Shown: piece by piece, positions 46,513-56,802 of the stretch | How the letters are laid out: every line of letters starts with the position of its first letter | Position numbering within the stretch: the first letter of the stretch is position 1 | DNA from: Beroe forskalii | Taxonomy: Eukaryota > Ctenophora > Nuda > Beroida > Beroidae | Assembly (NCBI GenBank): GCA_011033025.1 | Contig: WFMF01000571.1 | Location: 36,702-100,701 of the forward strand | Direction: 5' to 3' | Length of the DNA stretch: 64,000 nt | Program-made: the position numbers and the translations under genes | The notes under the pieces: model-generated | Databases searched by the model: none | What the model was told of the DNA's origin: nothing | Seen by the model: the letters and a program-made list of their open reading frames with translations, nothing else

Positions 46513-46690
46513 ATTAATATTTAAATGGGGTTAATCAATATCAAAGATAAATCTAAAATCACTCGTACCGATAAATATTCAGAAGAGTTAAGGAGTAGCG
46601 TCCTTTCTTATGTTATCGACACTGAAATAAGCATGAAAATATAGCAACAAGTATTAATTAATGAACTTGTGGGGAGAAGGGAGGTAAGTG

Positions 46691-46775
46691 GAGTCAGGTG
46701 AAGAAATTATCCTCATTTTAACCGGCTGATAGCCAGTCTCTAGCATTATTTGTCATTTTGGGATCATCATTCTGG
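46691..46775 (-). ncRNA. C/D snoRNA, family K copy 1 (28S guide)
   Basis: Box C AATGATGATC, C' AATGAGGA, D CACCTGAC. AATTTCTTCAC before D matches 28S GTGAAGAAATT, next to the family B target. Confidence 0.78.
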
Positions 46776-46939
46776 ATTGAAATAGCTTAAAATTCATTGA
46801 TGAACTCATAAAGCTGACTTACGCCTTTCAAAAGTTCTTTCGAGGGGTCTGAATCTGTTGTGAACAGGTAAACCTGTATGAGAATTTACTCAGTAACAAT
46901 ATCGAACTTTTCTATGCAAATGTTAAGATTCATTTAGTT

Positions 46940-46995
46940 TTATCAGGAGTGTTTGTCATCATTAAAATCAGACCCGAAAGATGAACATCATGTAA
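46940..46995 (-). ncRNA. C/D snoRNA, family L copy 1 (28S guide)
   Basis: Box C ACATGATGT, D' GGTCTGAT, C' AATGATGAC, D TCCTGAT, stem TTTTA/TAAAA. CATCTTTCGGGT before D' matches 28S ACCCGAAAGATG over 12 bases. Confidence 0.82.
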
Positions 46996-47170
46996 AAACT
47001 AAATTAATTGAAAACTTAATAAATCGAGTAAAAATTATCACCTGTTACTTCGTGACATAAAACAGAGCCACGCGATTTCGAGTCTTCCAACAGTATCGAA
47101 ATTCTGAAAAAGATGAGGATTCAGTATACGACATTTAGTGAAATGAATCTTTTTCAACTGAAATTTATAA

Positions 47171-47232
47171 TTATCAGATTTGGTAATCCATCACAAAGTT
47201 TCAGACAATGTAGGTTGAAAACATCATTAATT
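47171..47232 (-). ncRNA. C/D snoRNA, family M copy 1 (28S guide)
   Basis: Box C AATGATGT, D' TGTCTGAA, C' GTGATGG, D ATCTGATA. ACCTACATTG before D' matches 28S CAATGTAGGT. Confidence 0.8.
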
Positions 47233-47395
47233 AGTATGTTGTTTTGTAAAATATTCCTGATTTTGCACTCACCAAAAAAAGCCTCTGATGAGTTTAGGCA
47301 ACTCAGTCGATGCATTGATATCCTGAAATAGCTATTTGAAGTTGTGATTAATTGTGAATCAAAACGAATATAATCAAGAAATGAATAATTATTAG

Positions 47396-47465
47396 TGTTC
47401 AGATATTGTAGCCAATTTGTATCAGCACTAGCAATAAGATTCGTCATCTTGTGATCATCATAGAA
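47396..47465 (-). ncRNA. C/D snoRNA, family F copy 3
   Basis: Box D is ATATCTGA; otherwise as copy 1. Confidence 0.82.
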
Positions 47466-47673
47466 ACAGTAGAGAAAAATTAAAAAGTATGATGTCATTT
47501 AGTGCATTGGAATTACCTGTTGTGAGCTCCTATTTTGAACAAAGGAGATACTGGAGGGTAACAGAAACACATTCTGGCTTTTTATATCAGTCAGCCGTCA
47601 TACAGCACCTGAAAGCGAAAAATACTGAGCGACGATGCAAACACGGGAACATCAGTAGATATTTTGGAAGCTG

Positions 47674-47742
47674 GTATCAGTGAATTAATATGGTGTCAAC
47701 TCAGAAAAGTCAGACGGTAATTCCAATAAAACATCATTTGAA
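47674..47742 (-). ncRNA. SNORD65: C/D snoRNA, SNORD65-like copy 3
   Basis: Guide and boxes kept; the 3' flank after D has changed to TACCAGC, so the terminal stem is weaker. Confidence 0.8.
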
Positions 47743-47907
47743 GAAGTCGGGAGAAGGTTGTCAATTCTGTTTAATCACTTACTTTCAATGCTTAAGAAGT
47801 TTATAGTAGTCACCAGTCAACTAATGGAACCTGAGCAGGATTTTGATTATTAAATTGACGAATCACCAATGATAATTTGAAACAGGAGTTTCCAAATTGC
47901 AAAGGTT

Positions 47908-47974
47908 AGTTCAGGAAGGTTAAGGGTGGCTTCATTAGTTTTCAGAAACACGGACCTTAATGTCATCATTAGAA
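47908..47974 (-). ncRNA. SNORD18: C/D snoRNA, SNORD18-like copy 3
   Basis: One change after D' (CTGAAAAC instead of CTGACAAC); the guide is intact. Confidence 0.84.
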
Positions 47975-48158
47975 AACAATCATGGGTAAAAGTTATTTCA
48001 GAACCTACGCAATTGATGTTTAACTTACCGCTGCTAACAAATCTGTTCATCAGCTGTAGCTGTCGCTGGTCTTTTTAAACACAACCTGGAAAAGGGTTGT
48101 CGATGAATATAAAATTAGCGAAACAAAAGAATGAAAAGATGAAACTAGGAGACATTTT

Positions 48159-48228
48159 TTTTCAGAAATTGTAGCCAATTTGTATCAGCACCAACAATAA
48201 GATTCGTCATCTTGTGATCATCATTGAA
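48159..48228 (-). ncRNA. C/D snoRNA, family F copy 4
   Basis: Two changes in the D' guide (TTGTTGGTG) but boxes and the D guide kept. Confidence 0.8.
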
Positions 48229-48432
48229 ACAAAAAATAAATGAAAAGTATCACATCACTTAGTCAAGTGAAATTACCTGATTTATATGAAGGGTGCCAGT
48301 AGTATAAAGGTAACATCAGCAGATTCAAGCATTATCCATTTCAAAACGTCGCTTTTTGCCAGGACCTAAAGCGTGAAATACTGATAAGTCATAGTGCAAA
48401 CCGAGAACAGATAGTAAATATTATGAAAGCTG

Positions 48433-48501
48433 GTATCAGTGAATAAATATGGTGTCAACTCAGAAAAGTCAGACGGTAATTCCAATAAAACATCATTTGA
48501 A
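48433..48501 (-). ncRNA. SNORD65: C/D snoRNA, SNORD65-like copy 4
   Basis: As copy 3, with the same TACCAGC flank, showing that copies 3 and 4 are sisters. Confidence 0.8.
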
Positions 48502-48681
48502 GTAGTCAAGAGTTCATGGTAATAAAATTGAAGGATGAGTTTTTCTCACTAACTTTTAATTTTATCCTTCAGAAGATAATGTCGTCAGCAGCCAAATAAC
48601 GGAAACTGCACAGGATTTTGATTAATAAATTGCCAAACTTCAACCTCTTGAGTTCAGCAATGTTAATTTGAAACAAAGAAT

Positions 48682-48748
48682 TTTTCAGGAAGGTTAAGGG
48701 TGGCTTCATTAGTTGTCAGAAACACGGACCTTAATGTCATCATTAGAA
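48682..48748 (-). ncRNA. SNORD18: C/D snoRNA, SNORD18-like copy 4
   Basis: Identical in boxes and guide to copies 1 and 2. Confidence 0.85.
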
Positions 48749-48908
48749 ACATTGATAAAAGTAAAACATATTTCCGAGGCACCACTTACCAAGCATCGTG
48801 ATTTCTGAGAATTCATCTTGGGCCCTTCATTTCGAAACCTGGGACCTAAGGAAAGAATTTATAAAAAGTTGTCAGAGCAAATTTCATCGAATTCATTTCG
48901 AGGATGAG

Positions 48909-49022
48909 AAATCAGAGAAAATCTGGTATCACATCCCATCACATGATTTCAGCTGAACAAAAAACTTGTTCTGAAGAAATGAATGTAATGAGTCAATCCA
49001 AATGCCAGATATCATCACTTAA
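48909..49022 (-). ncRNA. Long C/D snoRNA, family J copy 2
   Basis: Box C GTGATGAT; the whole 114 nt including the hairpin is conserved against copy 1. Confidence 0.65.
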
Positions 49023-49201
49023 AAAATTTAAATATAAGGGGGGGTGACCAATAGATCTGAAGTCATTCAAACCTACAAATATGAAGAGCGAAGGAGTAGA
49101 GTACTTTCTGCTTGATATCTTGAACGATCAAAACTGAAATAAGCATTGAAATATGAAAACCAGTATTATCAAAGGGTAAGTGGGGGAGAAGGAGGTTATT
49201 T

Positions 49202-49287
49202 GGTTCAGGTGAAGAAATTATCCTCATTTTAACCGGCCGATAGCCAGTCTATAGCATTATTTTGTCATTTTGGAATCATCATTCGTG
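49202..49287 (-). ncRNA. C/D snoRNA, family K copy 2
   Basis: Same guide and boxes as the copy at 46691. Confidence 0.78.
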
Positions 49288-49447
49288 ATAGGAAGAGTTT
49301 CAAAATGAACTTCAAAGTCTGACTTACGCTTCTAAAAAGTGCTCTCGTAAGGTCTGAATCTGCTGGATAAGTAACACCTGCGAAAGAATCAATTCAATAA
49401 GAACATTCACCTCTCCCTATGCGAAAGGTAAAAACCTCATAAGTTTT

Positions 49448-49504
49448 ATATCAGGAGTGTTTGTCCTCATAGAAGTCAGACCCGAAAGATGAACATCATG
49501 TAAG
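49448..49504 (-). ncRNA. C/D snoRNA, family L copy 2
   Basis: Same guide; C' is TATGAGGAC. Confidence 0.82.
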
Positions 49505-49687
49505 AACTTAAAAACAGTCCAAATAACTAAAAATTGTAATGTAAGAAAATCATTATGAATACCTGGTGCTTCACATTAAGAAGATCCAAGAGAGAAGTCT
49601 TCCTCAAGATTCGAAACATCTGAAAGATATTATGATATTCAGTACTCGGCGCTGTGAAATGAATGGTTTTCCACTGAAGACTATGAA

Positions 49688-49749
49688 ATATCAGATTTGT
49701 TTATCCATCACAAAGTGTCAGACAATGTAGGTTGTAAACATCATAATCA
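49688..49749 (-). ncRNA. C/D snoRNA, family M copy 2
   Basis: Same guide; D' is TGTCTGAC. Confidence 0.8.
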
Positions 49750-49908
49750 AGTAAGTAAAAAAAGTTGGTTTTTGACATGTATTCCAGATTTTGCACTCAC
49801 CAAAATTGATGAGTTTTACTCTCCATTGCCAACGATTGTAAGTCTGAAAATAGCTATTCTAAGAATCAGCTAAACTCTATATTTAGCTTCAAATCATTTT
49901 AAAGTGTG

Positions 49909-49970
49909 TTCTCAGAAAGGGAATTAATCAGGTGATCATTACAGGTCTCCAATTGGTTTCATCATGGTAT
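49909..49970 (-). ncRNA. C/D snoRNA, family N copy 1 (orphan)
   Basis: Box C CATGATGAAA, C' TAATGATC, D TTCTGAG. The D' box is CTGT. Neither guide segment matches an rRNA stretch I know. Confidence 0.62.
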
Positions 49971-50212
49971 TGAATCATTCAAATGCTGCAACTTTTCTTC
50001 TTAGAAATAATACTTACAAGAAAAAGAAAGCACGATTCTGCAACTTTCAAACTTTGCAAAAGAAATGCAGATGAGCGAGCTTTGTTGTTTTGGCTTACAA
50101 AAGGTACTCTCTAAACATCAGAAAATCTGTTGTAAACAGGTACACCTGTAAAAGAATTCATTCAGTAAGAATATCCTCCTTATCTATGCAAATGACAATG
50201 ATTTATTTGGTT

Positions 50213-50268
50213 TTATCAGGAGTGTTTGTCCTCATTGAAATCAGACCCGAAAGATGAACATCATGTAA
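50213..50268 (-). ncRNA. C/D snoRNA, family L copy 3
   Basis: Same guide; C' is AATGAGGAC. Confidence 0.82.
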
Positions 50269-50441
50269 AAACATTCCAACCAACAATGAATTCGAAGGGA
50301 GAAAATCATCTAAGTACCTTTTGCATCACAGGAAAGAAGATTCAACGGAGTCGTCAAAACTCTTCCACAGCTGCCTGAAATAGACCATGGTTCAGTATAC
50401 GACACAGTGAAATGAAAGGCTTTCCACTGAAAAATTTAAGA

Positions 50442-50503
50442 TTATCAGATCGGTTTATCCATCACAGAGATTCAGACAATGTAGGTTGAAAACATCACTT
50501 AGA
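50442..50503 (-). ncRNA. C/D snoRNA, family M copy 3
   Basis: Box C GTGATGT; guide unchanged. Confidence 0.78.
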
Positions 50504-50658
50504 AATTCAGATTTGTGACCGATTTTTTCATTTTTACTCACCAAAAATTGATGAGCTTTACGTTTACACTGCTCAGCATTGCATAATTGACAGCCTGAAA
50601 ATAGCTATTCTTAGAATCAGCAATTGTTTATATTTCGCTTCAAACAAATCAAAGCGGG

Positions 50659-50722
50659 TTCTCAGAAAAGGAAATAATCACGTGATTTTCATTACAGGTC
50701 TCCAATTTGTTTCATCATGTTA
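50659..50722 (-). ncRNA. C/D snoRNA, family N copy 2 (orphan)
   Basis: Conserved against copy 1 from box C to D; the D guide has changed (TTTCCTTTT instead of ATTCCCTTT). Confidence 0.62.
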
Positions 50723-50997
50723 TTGAATCATTCAAATGCTACAACTTTTCTTCTTTAAAATAATACTTACAAGAAAGCGGTTCTGCGAGTTTCAAACTTT
50801 GCAAAAGAAACGCAAATCGGTGAGCTTTGTTTCTAGCGTCTTGGGGTCTCCAATCTCCACAAATTTGGTATGATAGTAGTGCGCATCTGTTCTCTGCAGA
50901 GCCCTCCACAGTCCACACCCTGCAGAGCTAAAATAATAAAATAAACCGAGAAATCTTTGGTTGAAAAAAATCGGAAAGCATTGAGCTTTTCTCGAGA

Positions 50998-51064
50998 ATA
51001 TCTGAAACGGCGGGAAATAAAATGACTTCATTGACGAGTCTCGTATATTTCATTCTTCATGTAT
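50998..51064 (-). ncRNA. Putative C/D snoRNA with odd boxes, family O copy 1
   Basis: C-like TGAAGA and D-like CAGA in place of TGATGA and CTGA. TCCCGCCGTTT directly before CAGA matches 28S AAACGGCGGGA. In copies 2 and 3 the ends can pair (TTTC/GAAA with ACA/TGT). Confidence 0.5.
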
Positions 51065-51252
51065 GGGCTCGAGAAGCTCAAAGTTCTAATTCAGATAATC
51101 AATAATTCTAAATCACGCAAGCTCGCCTTTAGTTACTGATATTACTGGTCCTCGTATCCTATCGGTATCTTGGAGCAGTCGCCTGAGTTGAGAGTTGCTG
51201 GATCAGAAAATGAAATTGAATTATTAATTGCTGTTGAATCATTGTTTAAGGT

Positions 51253-51325
51253 CTATCAGATGGAAATTGGCATCAATGTAATCAGCCGGCAATTCCTATC
51301 AAAGATTTCAAACTCATCATTTGAC
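51253..51325 (-). ncRNA. C/D snoRNA, family P copy 1 (orphan)
   Basis: Box C AATGATGAG, D' GGCTGAT, C' TTGATGCC, D ATCTGATA: textbook boxes. Guides GGAATTGCCGG and CCAATTTCCAT have no rRNA or snRNA match I recognise. Confidence 0.84.
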
Positions 51326-51844
51326 ACTTCGAACACATGCACACACACCAGAATTGACTGGATCAACCAATATGTTCAATCTCAGTGATTCTACTCACCT
51401 CGTCGAAGTCGATGGAGGTGTCATCAGCTCAACAACATGCCAGAAGAAATAGTTTCAGACATACACTTTTGACCGAATTCAGCCTGAAGTTACATACATT
51501 TAAATGGAATTATGAACAGACACGGAAACTTCTTGAAGTAAAAAGGGCAAAAACTTAATCTCAACTTAAAAATGTAAAAAGAGGACTGCCTTGGGATTTC
51601 TCAGTAAACCACAAGGTAATTATTCTTCTAGGATCAGTTTAGCACAACAGAAAGGCTCGACACACAACATGAAGTATGTCAAGCGGCAAAGAGTGCAAAA
51701 TATGCAGAACCAATACACTTTTCACATAACTTACCATGGGAATAGCCGTCTTTTCTATCAATCTCGACTGAGCTGGGCCTGAAAATTTAACTTTTCAGAC
51801 AGATAAACTAATCAAACAGAATTATTGATCATTATTTTTCTCTG

Positions 51845-51911
51845 TATTCAGTATCACTATTTCAATCTTGCCATATATTCAGATGACCGTCGTGATGAAT
51901 TCATCATTTCG
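51845..51911 (-). ncRNA. C/D snoRNA, family C copy 2
   Basis: Same box order and the same ACGACGGTCAT segment as the copy at 40975, 11 kb upstream in the host. Confidence 0.62.
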
Positions 51912-52100
51912 TAGTAAATTTGACAACACAGGTAACATCCACTTGAACTTACCAGTTGAGGATCTGGATCGTGGATCTCAGAGTCTTCTACCATCCTCAT
52001 TCCTCAAGATGCCAGCTAACAATTACAACTGAAAAGTTAATATTCCGGTCATTTTCATGAAAATAAATAAAGGATGAGTGCCAAAATTTGAATTAATTTC

Positions 52101-52167
52101 ACATCTGAAACGGCGGGAAATGAAATGACTTCATTGACTAGTCTCGTATATTTCATTCTTCATGTAT
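52101..52167 (-). ncRNA. Putative C/D snoRNA with odd boxes, family O copy 2
   Basis: Same TGAAGA, CAGA and 28S-complementary stretch; terminal pairing kept. Confidence 0.52.
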
Positions 52168-52343
52168 GAAAACTCAAACCTATACAGTTCAGCTAATTAG
52201 AAATTCTAGCCGACTAAAGCTCACCTCTGGTTACTGGTTTTACTGTATCAGTGACCTTTCTTGGTTCATTCGCCTGAAAAAAGTGTCCCATGGTAAGAAA
52301 ATAGAGTTCAATAATGATTGTTTGTTGAATGATCGTTTAAGGT

Positions 52344-52416
52344 CTATCAGATGGAAATTGGCATCAATGTAATCAGCCGGCAATTCCTATCAAAGATTTC
52401 AAACTCATCATTTGAC
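52344..52416 (-). ncRNA. C/D snoRNA, family P copy 2 (orphan)
   Basis: Identical guides and boxes to copy 1. Confidence 0.84.
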
Positions 52417-52647
52417 CCTTTCATACACCCATGCACAATTGCACACCAGAGTATGCATGAATCATTTTCATAGTTTTTGATATCAACGTGGAAAATATCT
52501 AGTTACCTTCAGTTATCCAAGTCTGGCGTTTGGGTTCACACTTCACATTTCGTTGTCAATCAGAATCTGCTGCACATAAGTCTGAAATATTGGAAATTAA
52601 TTCTCAGATAAGGAGGGGTAAGCAACAAACTTTGGATTCAAAATTTC

Positions 52648-52714
52648 ACATCTGAAACGGCGGGAAATAAAATGACTTCATTGACTAGTCTCGTATATTT
52701 CATTCTTCATGTAT
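52648..52714 (-). ncRNA. Putative C/D snoRNA with odd boxes, family O copy 3
   Basis: As copy 2. Three copies keeping the same deviant boxes argue against chance decay. Confidence 0.52.
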
Positions 52715-52892
52715 GAAAACTCAAATCTATACAGTTCAGCTAAATGGAAATTCTAAACCACAACTACAGCTCACCTCTGGTTACTAGTCCTTGCAGGATC
52801 GTGGTAAATGCAGCAAGTCGCCTGAAGAAAGAGTTCCACAATCAGGAAAAAATAGTTGGGTAATGAGTATTTGTTGAGCAATCTTTTAAGGT

Positions 52893-52965
52893 CTATCAGA
52901 TGGAAATTGGCATCAATGAAATCAGCCGGCAATTCCTATCAAAGATTTCAAACTCATCATTTGAC
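52893..52965 (-). ncRNA. C/D snoRNA, family P copy 3 (orphan)
   Basis: One change next to C'; the guides are unchanged. Confidence 0.84.
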
Positions 52966-53197
52966 ACCTTCATACGTGCATAACAGGGTATAAATTGACT
53001 GAATCAATCAATTAAATGTTCTTTATTCACATTACACGATCGAGCAGTTAATGGTCTCCTGACTTACCAAGTTTAATGCACCGTCTGTAGCTGTGAAATG
53101 GGACAATTCGTCAATCGACTTCAATAACTGAAATAATGACAATTTTATTTAGAAATGGTTTGAGTAAACTGCTAGCAATGAATGAATGATGCATTTT

Positions 53198-53271
53198 GAA
53201 TCAGATAGGAGCGAAAGATTAAAGTAAATCGACATAGTTTCTTCGGTTGAACTATGTTATCATCATTTGAA
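53198..53271 (-). ncRNA. SNORD80: C/D snoRNA SNORD80 copy 1 (28S)
   Basis: Starts AATGATGATAACATAGTTCA as I recall for human U80. Box D ATCTGAT is preceded by CTTTCGCTCCTA, which pairs (one G-U) with 28S TAGGGGCGAAAG; the fifth base falls on a G of UAGG, as for human Gm1612. In vertebrates SNORD80 is in GAS5. The inner part differs and lacks an obvious D'. Confidence 0.92.
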
Positions 53272-53479
53272 ACTCTGAAATGCCCAAAATCGGCCCCAAT
53301 AGCCAATTTTAGCCCCAAATTCTAAATTATCACTCAGTACCCACCAGTATCAATAAGTCGATGCTGTGACTTTCCTCAGATTCGTCCGAAATATGTTAAT
53401 TCCTCAGATTCCTGAAGTTTGATGACAATTTAGATAAGAAATTAATTGAGCTAAATGTGCAATAAATGAAACTGTGTTT

Positions 53480-53551
53480 TTATCAGATAGGAGCGAAAGA
53501 TTAAAGTAAATCGACATAGTTTTTCGGTTGAACTATGTTATCATCATTTGA
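53480..53551 (-). ncRNA. SNORD80: C/D snoRNA SNORD80 copy 2
   Basis: As copy 1 with one base fewer in the central loop. Confidence 0.9.
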
Positions 53552-53736
53552 AATGCCCGAATTTATTCGACTTCTAAATAATCACACAGTACTCACCAGT
53601 ATTTATTCACTGGCGGCAGCAGTGAACCTTTTCAGATTCTTCCAGAAAGAATTCATCAAATTCCTGAAATTTGATAATTTTTTATTAATAAAAATGATTT
53701 TATGAGCTAAATTTGCAATGCATAATGTTGTGTTTT

Positions 53737-53810
53737 TTATCAGATAGGAGCGAAAGATTATAGTAAATCGACATAGTTTCTTCGGTTGAACTATGTTATC
53801 ATCATTTGAA
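53737..53810 (-). ncRNA. SNORD80: C/D snoRNA SNORD80 copy 3
   Basis: As copy 1 with one change outside the guide (CTATAATC). Confidence 0.9.
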
Positions 53811-54018
53811 ACGCCCAAATTTGGCCCCAAAAGCCAAATCTAGCCCCGAATTCTAAATTGTCACTCAGTACCCACTACCCACCAGTATCAATAAGTCGAT
53901 GCAGTGACTTTCCTCAGATTCGTCCGAAATGTGTTAATTCTTCAGATTCCTGAAATTTGATGACAATTTAGATAAGAAATGAATTGAACTAAATGGGCAA
54001 TAAATTAAAATGCATTTT

Positions 54019-54091
54019 GAATCAGATAGGAGCGAAAGATTAAAGTAAATCGACATAGTTTCTTCGGTTGAACTATGTTATCATCATTTGA
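54019..54091 (-). ncRNA. SNORD80: C/D snoRNA SNORD80 copy 4
   Basis: As copy 1. The four copies sit in four consecutive introns with near-repeated exons between them. Confidence 0.9.
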
Positions 54092-54791
54092 AATGCCCAA
54101 ATTTGGCCCCAAAGACCAAATTGAGCCCAAATCTTTTTAACCTTTCCAATTAATCACTCGGTACCCACCAGTATGAAGACGTTGGTCACTGCAGTGACAA
54201 TCCTCAAAGTAAAGGACAGCCGTACGGCGTACATAAGAGATATCTTAATTCTTCAAACTCCTGAAATTTGACGGATAATTTAACCTTCGAGTCTCCATAC
54301 AATGAACGCCACTTATTACTTCAGTGACGTTAATAAACTGTAGCTAACACCAACTTAATTAAACTTAATGAGTAATTATGAATGTCGCCATGTCTTTGTT
54401 CACACAGTAACACAAACCATCTAAACACAGTCGACAGGGCGTTCATATCGCACTTTTAAATGACTCAACAGACATTTGTAATATTCTGCAGAGAGGTAAG
54501 GAAGTGCCCAAAAAAAACGCTGTTTTATGTACCATCAACCATTTGATTAAGCGTATACACCATCGATAATAGAAATTATGAGTGACCTCACTCACGAAAA
54601 ATACTCTGATTATTATACAAAAACGCTGTTTTATTTACCATCAACCAACCTTGGTATTCGGGTTCCAGTCTCCAGAGCTCCAGCCAGGGTAAGAAATCTG
54701 GGGAAGTGCCAGCTGTCTGCTACTGAAAATTAGAGAATTGTGTCACAAAACCAGAGGGATATTACTTAACTATCTGGAGTAAATCGTAAAC

Positions 54792-54861
54792 TTTTCAGAT
54801 TAGCATGGTGTCTGATCATTACAATATGAGTTCTGAGACTCTAGTCAATATCATCATTAAA
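54792..54861 (-). ncRNA. C/D snoRNA, family Q (predicted U6 snRNA guide)
   Basis: Box C AATGATGAT, D AATCTGAA. CCATGCTAAT before D, with CT of the box, is complementary to U6 AGATTAGCATGG. The fifth base from D points to the G of AUUAG (human U6 G54, a known 2'-O-methylated position). Single copy. Confidence 0.75.
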
Positions 54862-55046
54862 ATTAATCAATATCATGGGTACAATGTAATGAGTTGATTC
54901 AATACAAACCTTATCTCTCATTTTTTCTCTTCATGGGAAATCTGATGATGCATCTTCATCGTCTCTACTCTTTAGATGATACTGAAATAAACAAATATAA
55001 AGTTTTGAACTACAAGTCGCGACGCATTAACATAGAATTTGCCATC

Positions 55047-55116
55047 TTATCAGAATAGCGTATATGTTTTTGGTCAAAACCGCAGTTGTTACCAGAACAA
55101 TAGTATCCTCATTTAA
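55047..55116 (-). ncRNA. C/D snoRNA, family R (18S guide)
   Basis: C box is the variant TGAGGA; D TTCTGAT; terminal stem TCTTA/TAAGA. ATATACGCTATT before D matches 18S AATAGCGTATAT over 12 bases; fifth base G of AAUAG. Confidence 0.75.
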
Positions 55117-55315
55117 GACAATATATTATGTACGAAAGCTCAAAGCTTTAGTTCGGCTAACTAAAACCGAAAGAATCAATCAACGATCAATCTATGAAGA
55201 GACAAACCTGGGACGATCTGTATTTATTTCCTCGTCCAAGAGGACCGCCCTTTTCTGAAAATATATATTTAGAACACGAATAGCTAGAAAAACGCGTACT
55301 ATTTTGAAAATGGCA

Positions 55316-55383
55316 AAATCAGGTTTTAGGGATAAGTTTTCCTCAGCCAACAGTCGAAGAGAGCTGGGTGTATCATCATTTTT
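55316..55383 (-). ncRNA. C/D snoRNA, family S copy 1 (orphan)
   Basis: Box C AATGATGA, D' GGCTGAGG, D ACCTGATT. Guides TTCGACTGTTGG and TATCCCTAAAAC are invariant in five copies, yet match no rRNA or snRNA I know. First of the S-T-25-U cassette. Confidence 0.83.
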
Positions 55384-55399
55384 AAATGAAAAAAGTAAC

Positions 55400-55530
55400 G
55401 GTATTGACTCCAACGTGTGCGGCTTTTCCATATGCGGCTCCCTGACTGTTTATGACAGGAAGTGAGCCGCGCACGATTACGCGGCGCATGAAAAAGCCGC
55501 GCAGATGGGGATTCAACACACACCAGTACC
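55400..55530. mobile_element. GCGGC-MITE copy 2, in a snoRNA host intron
   Basis: About 131 bp: GCGGCTTTTCCATATGCGGC ... GAGCCGCGCACGATTACGCG ... GGGATTCAACACACACC. Absent from the duplicated unit at 59.5 kb, so it was inserted after or independently of the duplication. Confidence 0.65.
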
Positions 55531-55697
55531 TTAATCTGATTAGAAGAATCAGAAATTAAAACTTCTCACTAAACTCACCATGATCGAATATCAGCACCTT
55601 GGCCTTTATCTGCAGAATCACAATCACAACCTGAAATACAACCAAATCTCACCAAATATCATCTGGTGTCAGAATCTTGGGGAATGGGAAGGGTGGT

Positions 55698-55770
55698 ATT
55701 TCAGGCTTAGATGTTCTGGAGAAATGTCCACATCGTTTTTAGGAGTGGTGCATGATGTCTCATCATGAAT
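55698..55770 (-). ncRNA. C/D snoRNA, family T copy 1 (18S guide)
   Basis: Box C CATGATGAG, C'-like CGATGTG, D GCCTGAAA. CCAGAACATCTAAG before D is complementary to 18S CTTAGATGTTCTGG over 14 bases (invertebrate form). The fifth base points to the A of CUUAG, where I know no vertebrate modification. Confidence 0.84.
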
Positions 55771-55962
55771 AATATAATTTAAATGGAATGCGTGTAAGGT
55801 GTAGAAAAACTTACCTGATATTTTACGGAATGCGGACTCCACTTTATGCTACGAACGTCTAGTGGCAGGGCAAATGCGGTGATTTCAACTGTCTCCCACT
55901 GAAATTTACAAATTATAGGAAGTGTACATGGATGATGATAAGTTGCACAATAAGGATGTACA

Positions 55963-56033
55963 ATATCAGATACGAGGAATTCGGTTTGTCATCCAGAGGT
56001 ATCAGAACAGGTCTGAGAAAATCATCACGATAT
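55963..56033 (-). ncRNA. SNORD25: C/D snoRNA SNORD25-like, double guide, copy 1
   Basis: Box C GTGATGAT, D' TTCTGAT, C' GGATGAC, D TATCTGAT. CAGACCTGTT before D' fits 18S ACAGGTCTG (the SNORD25 site, human Gm1490). GAATTCCTCGT before D fits 18S ACGAGGAATTC, predicting a G methylated in yeast (Gm1572) as I recall. Confidence 0.88.
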
Positions 56034-56188
56034 AAAGAGGTTTGAAATTCTGTTGCCAGAAGCCTTTAAACTCACCTAGGTAGCTTTTAGCATTCTGCTA
56101 AGTTGACCCCAACATTTCAAGTTCGCTCTGAAGTTGAAACATGTAAATCGATGACAAAAACGGCGTAAATTTTGCTATTGACAAAATC

Positions 56189-56269
56189 TCATCAGTTCAA
56201 GGAAGGCAGCACCAAGTATCATTCATGAATTTTCAGGAGTGACATAAAGGTGTTTTAGCATCATTTTGG
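56189..56269 (-). ncRNA. C/D snoRNA, family U copy 1 (18S AAGGAAGGCAGCA)
   Basis: Box C ATGATGC, D' TCCTGAA, C' GAATGATAC, D AACTGATG. TGCTGCCTTCCTT pairs with 18S AAGGAAGGCAGCA, the segment served by SNORD83 and U14 in human. Here D lies three bases further from the duplex than in copies 2 and 4. Confidence 0.84.
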
Positions 56270-56716
56270 GTCAAAATTGAGTAAACAATGATGTTCAAAG
56301 GTTAGCCTACCAGGAAGGATCAGGAAGATTCCAATCAGGGACTGACAGAAATGGCCTCCATCTCGAACGAATGAGGAATTTCAAAGCCACTAATTCACCA
56401 TTGCTTTGTTTTGATTGCCTGAAATGTAAAAAATGAAGAAACGGAACGAGTTTATGTAACAAACGGGTCATATGAAGATATTTCATCAGCGAATTGTAGT
56501 TATAGAATAAACATGGGGCGTTCATTTCAATAGTTCGTCATCACTTGCAAGTATGATTGTAATATTAGGCAAGGTCAAAACAGCGAAATTAACTTACGGA
56601 GTTACGAAGGGCAACTTTATCTGTTCCTTCTCTCGCACTTCAACTTATAACTGAAATTTAATTCTTCATTAGAACACAAACAGCTAGAAAAACACGTTAC
56701 TTTGAGGACTGTAACA

Positions 56717-56784
56717 TAATCAGGTTTTAGGGATAAGTTTTCCTCAGCCAACAGTCGAAGAGAGCTGGGTGTGTCATCATTTTA
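56717..56784 (-). ncRNA. C/D snoRNA, family S copy 2 (orphan)
   Basis: Guides as copy 1; starts the second cassette. Confidence 0.83.
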
Positions 56785-56802
56785 TTTTAAATGAAAGAAT
56801 TT

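Noticed and set aside
42857..48228. Family F as a U4 snRNA guide
   Set aside because: ATTGGCTAC fits U4 GTAGCCAAT, but the predicted methylated base is mismatched.
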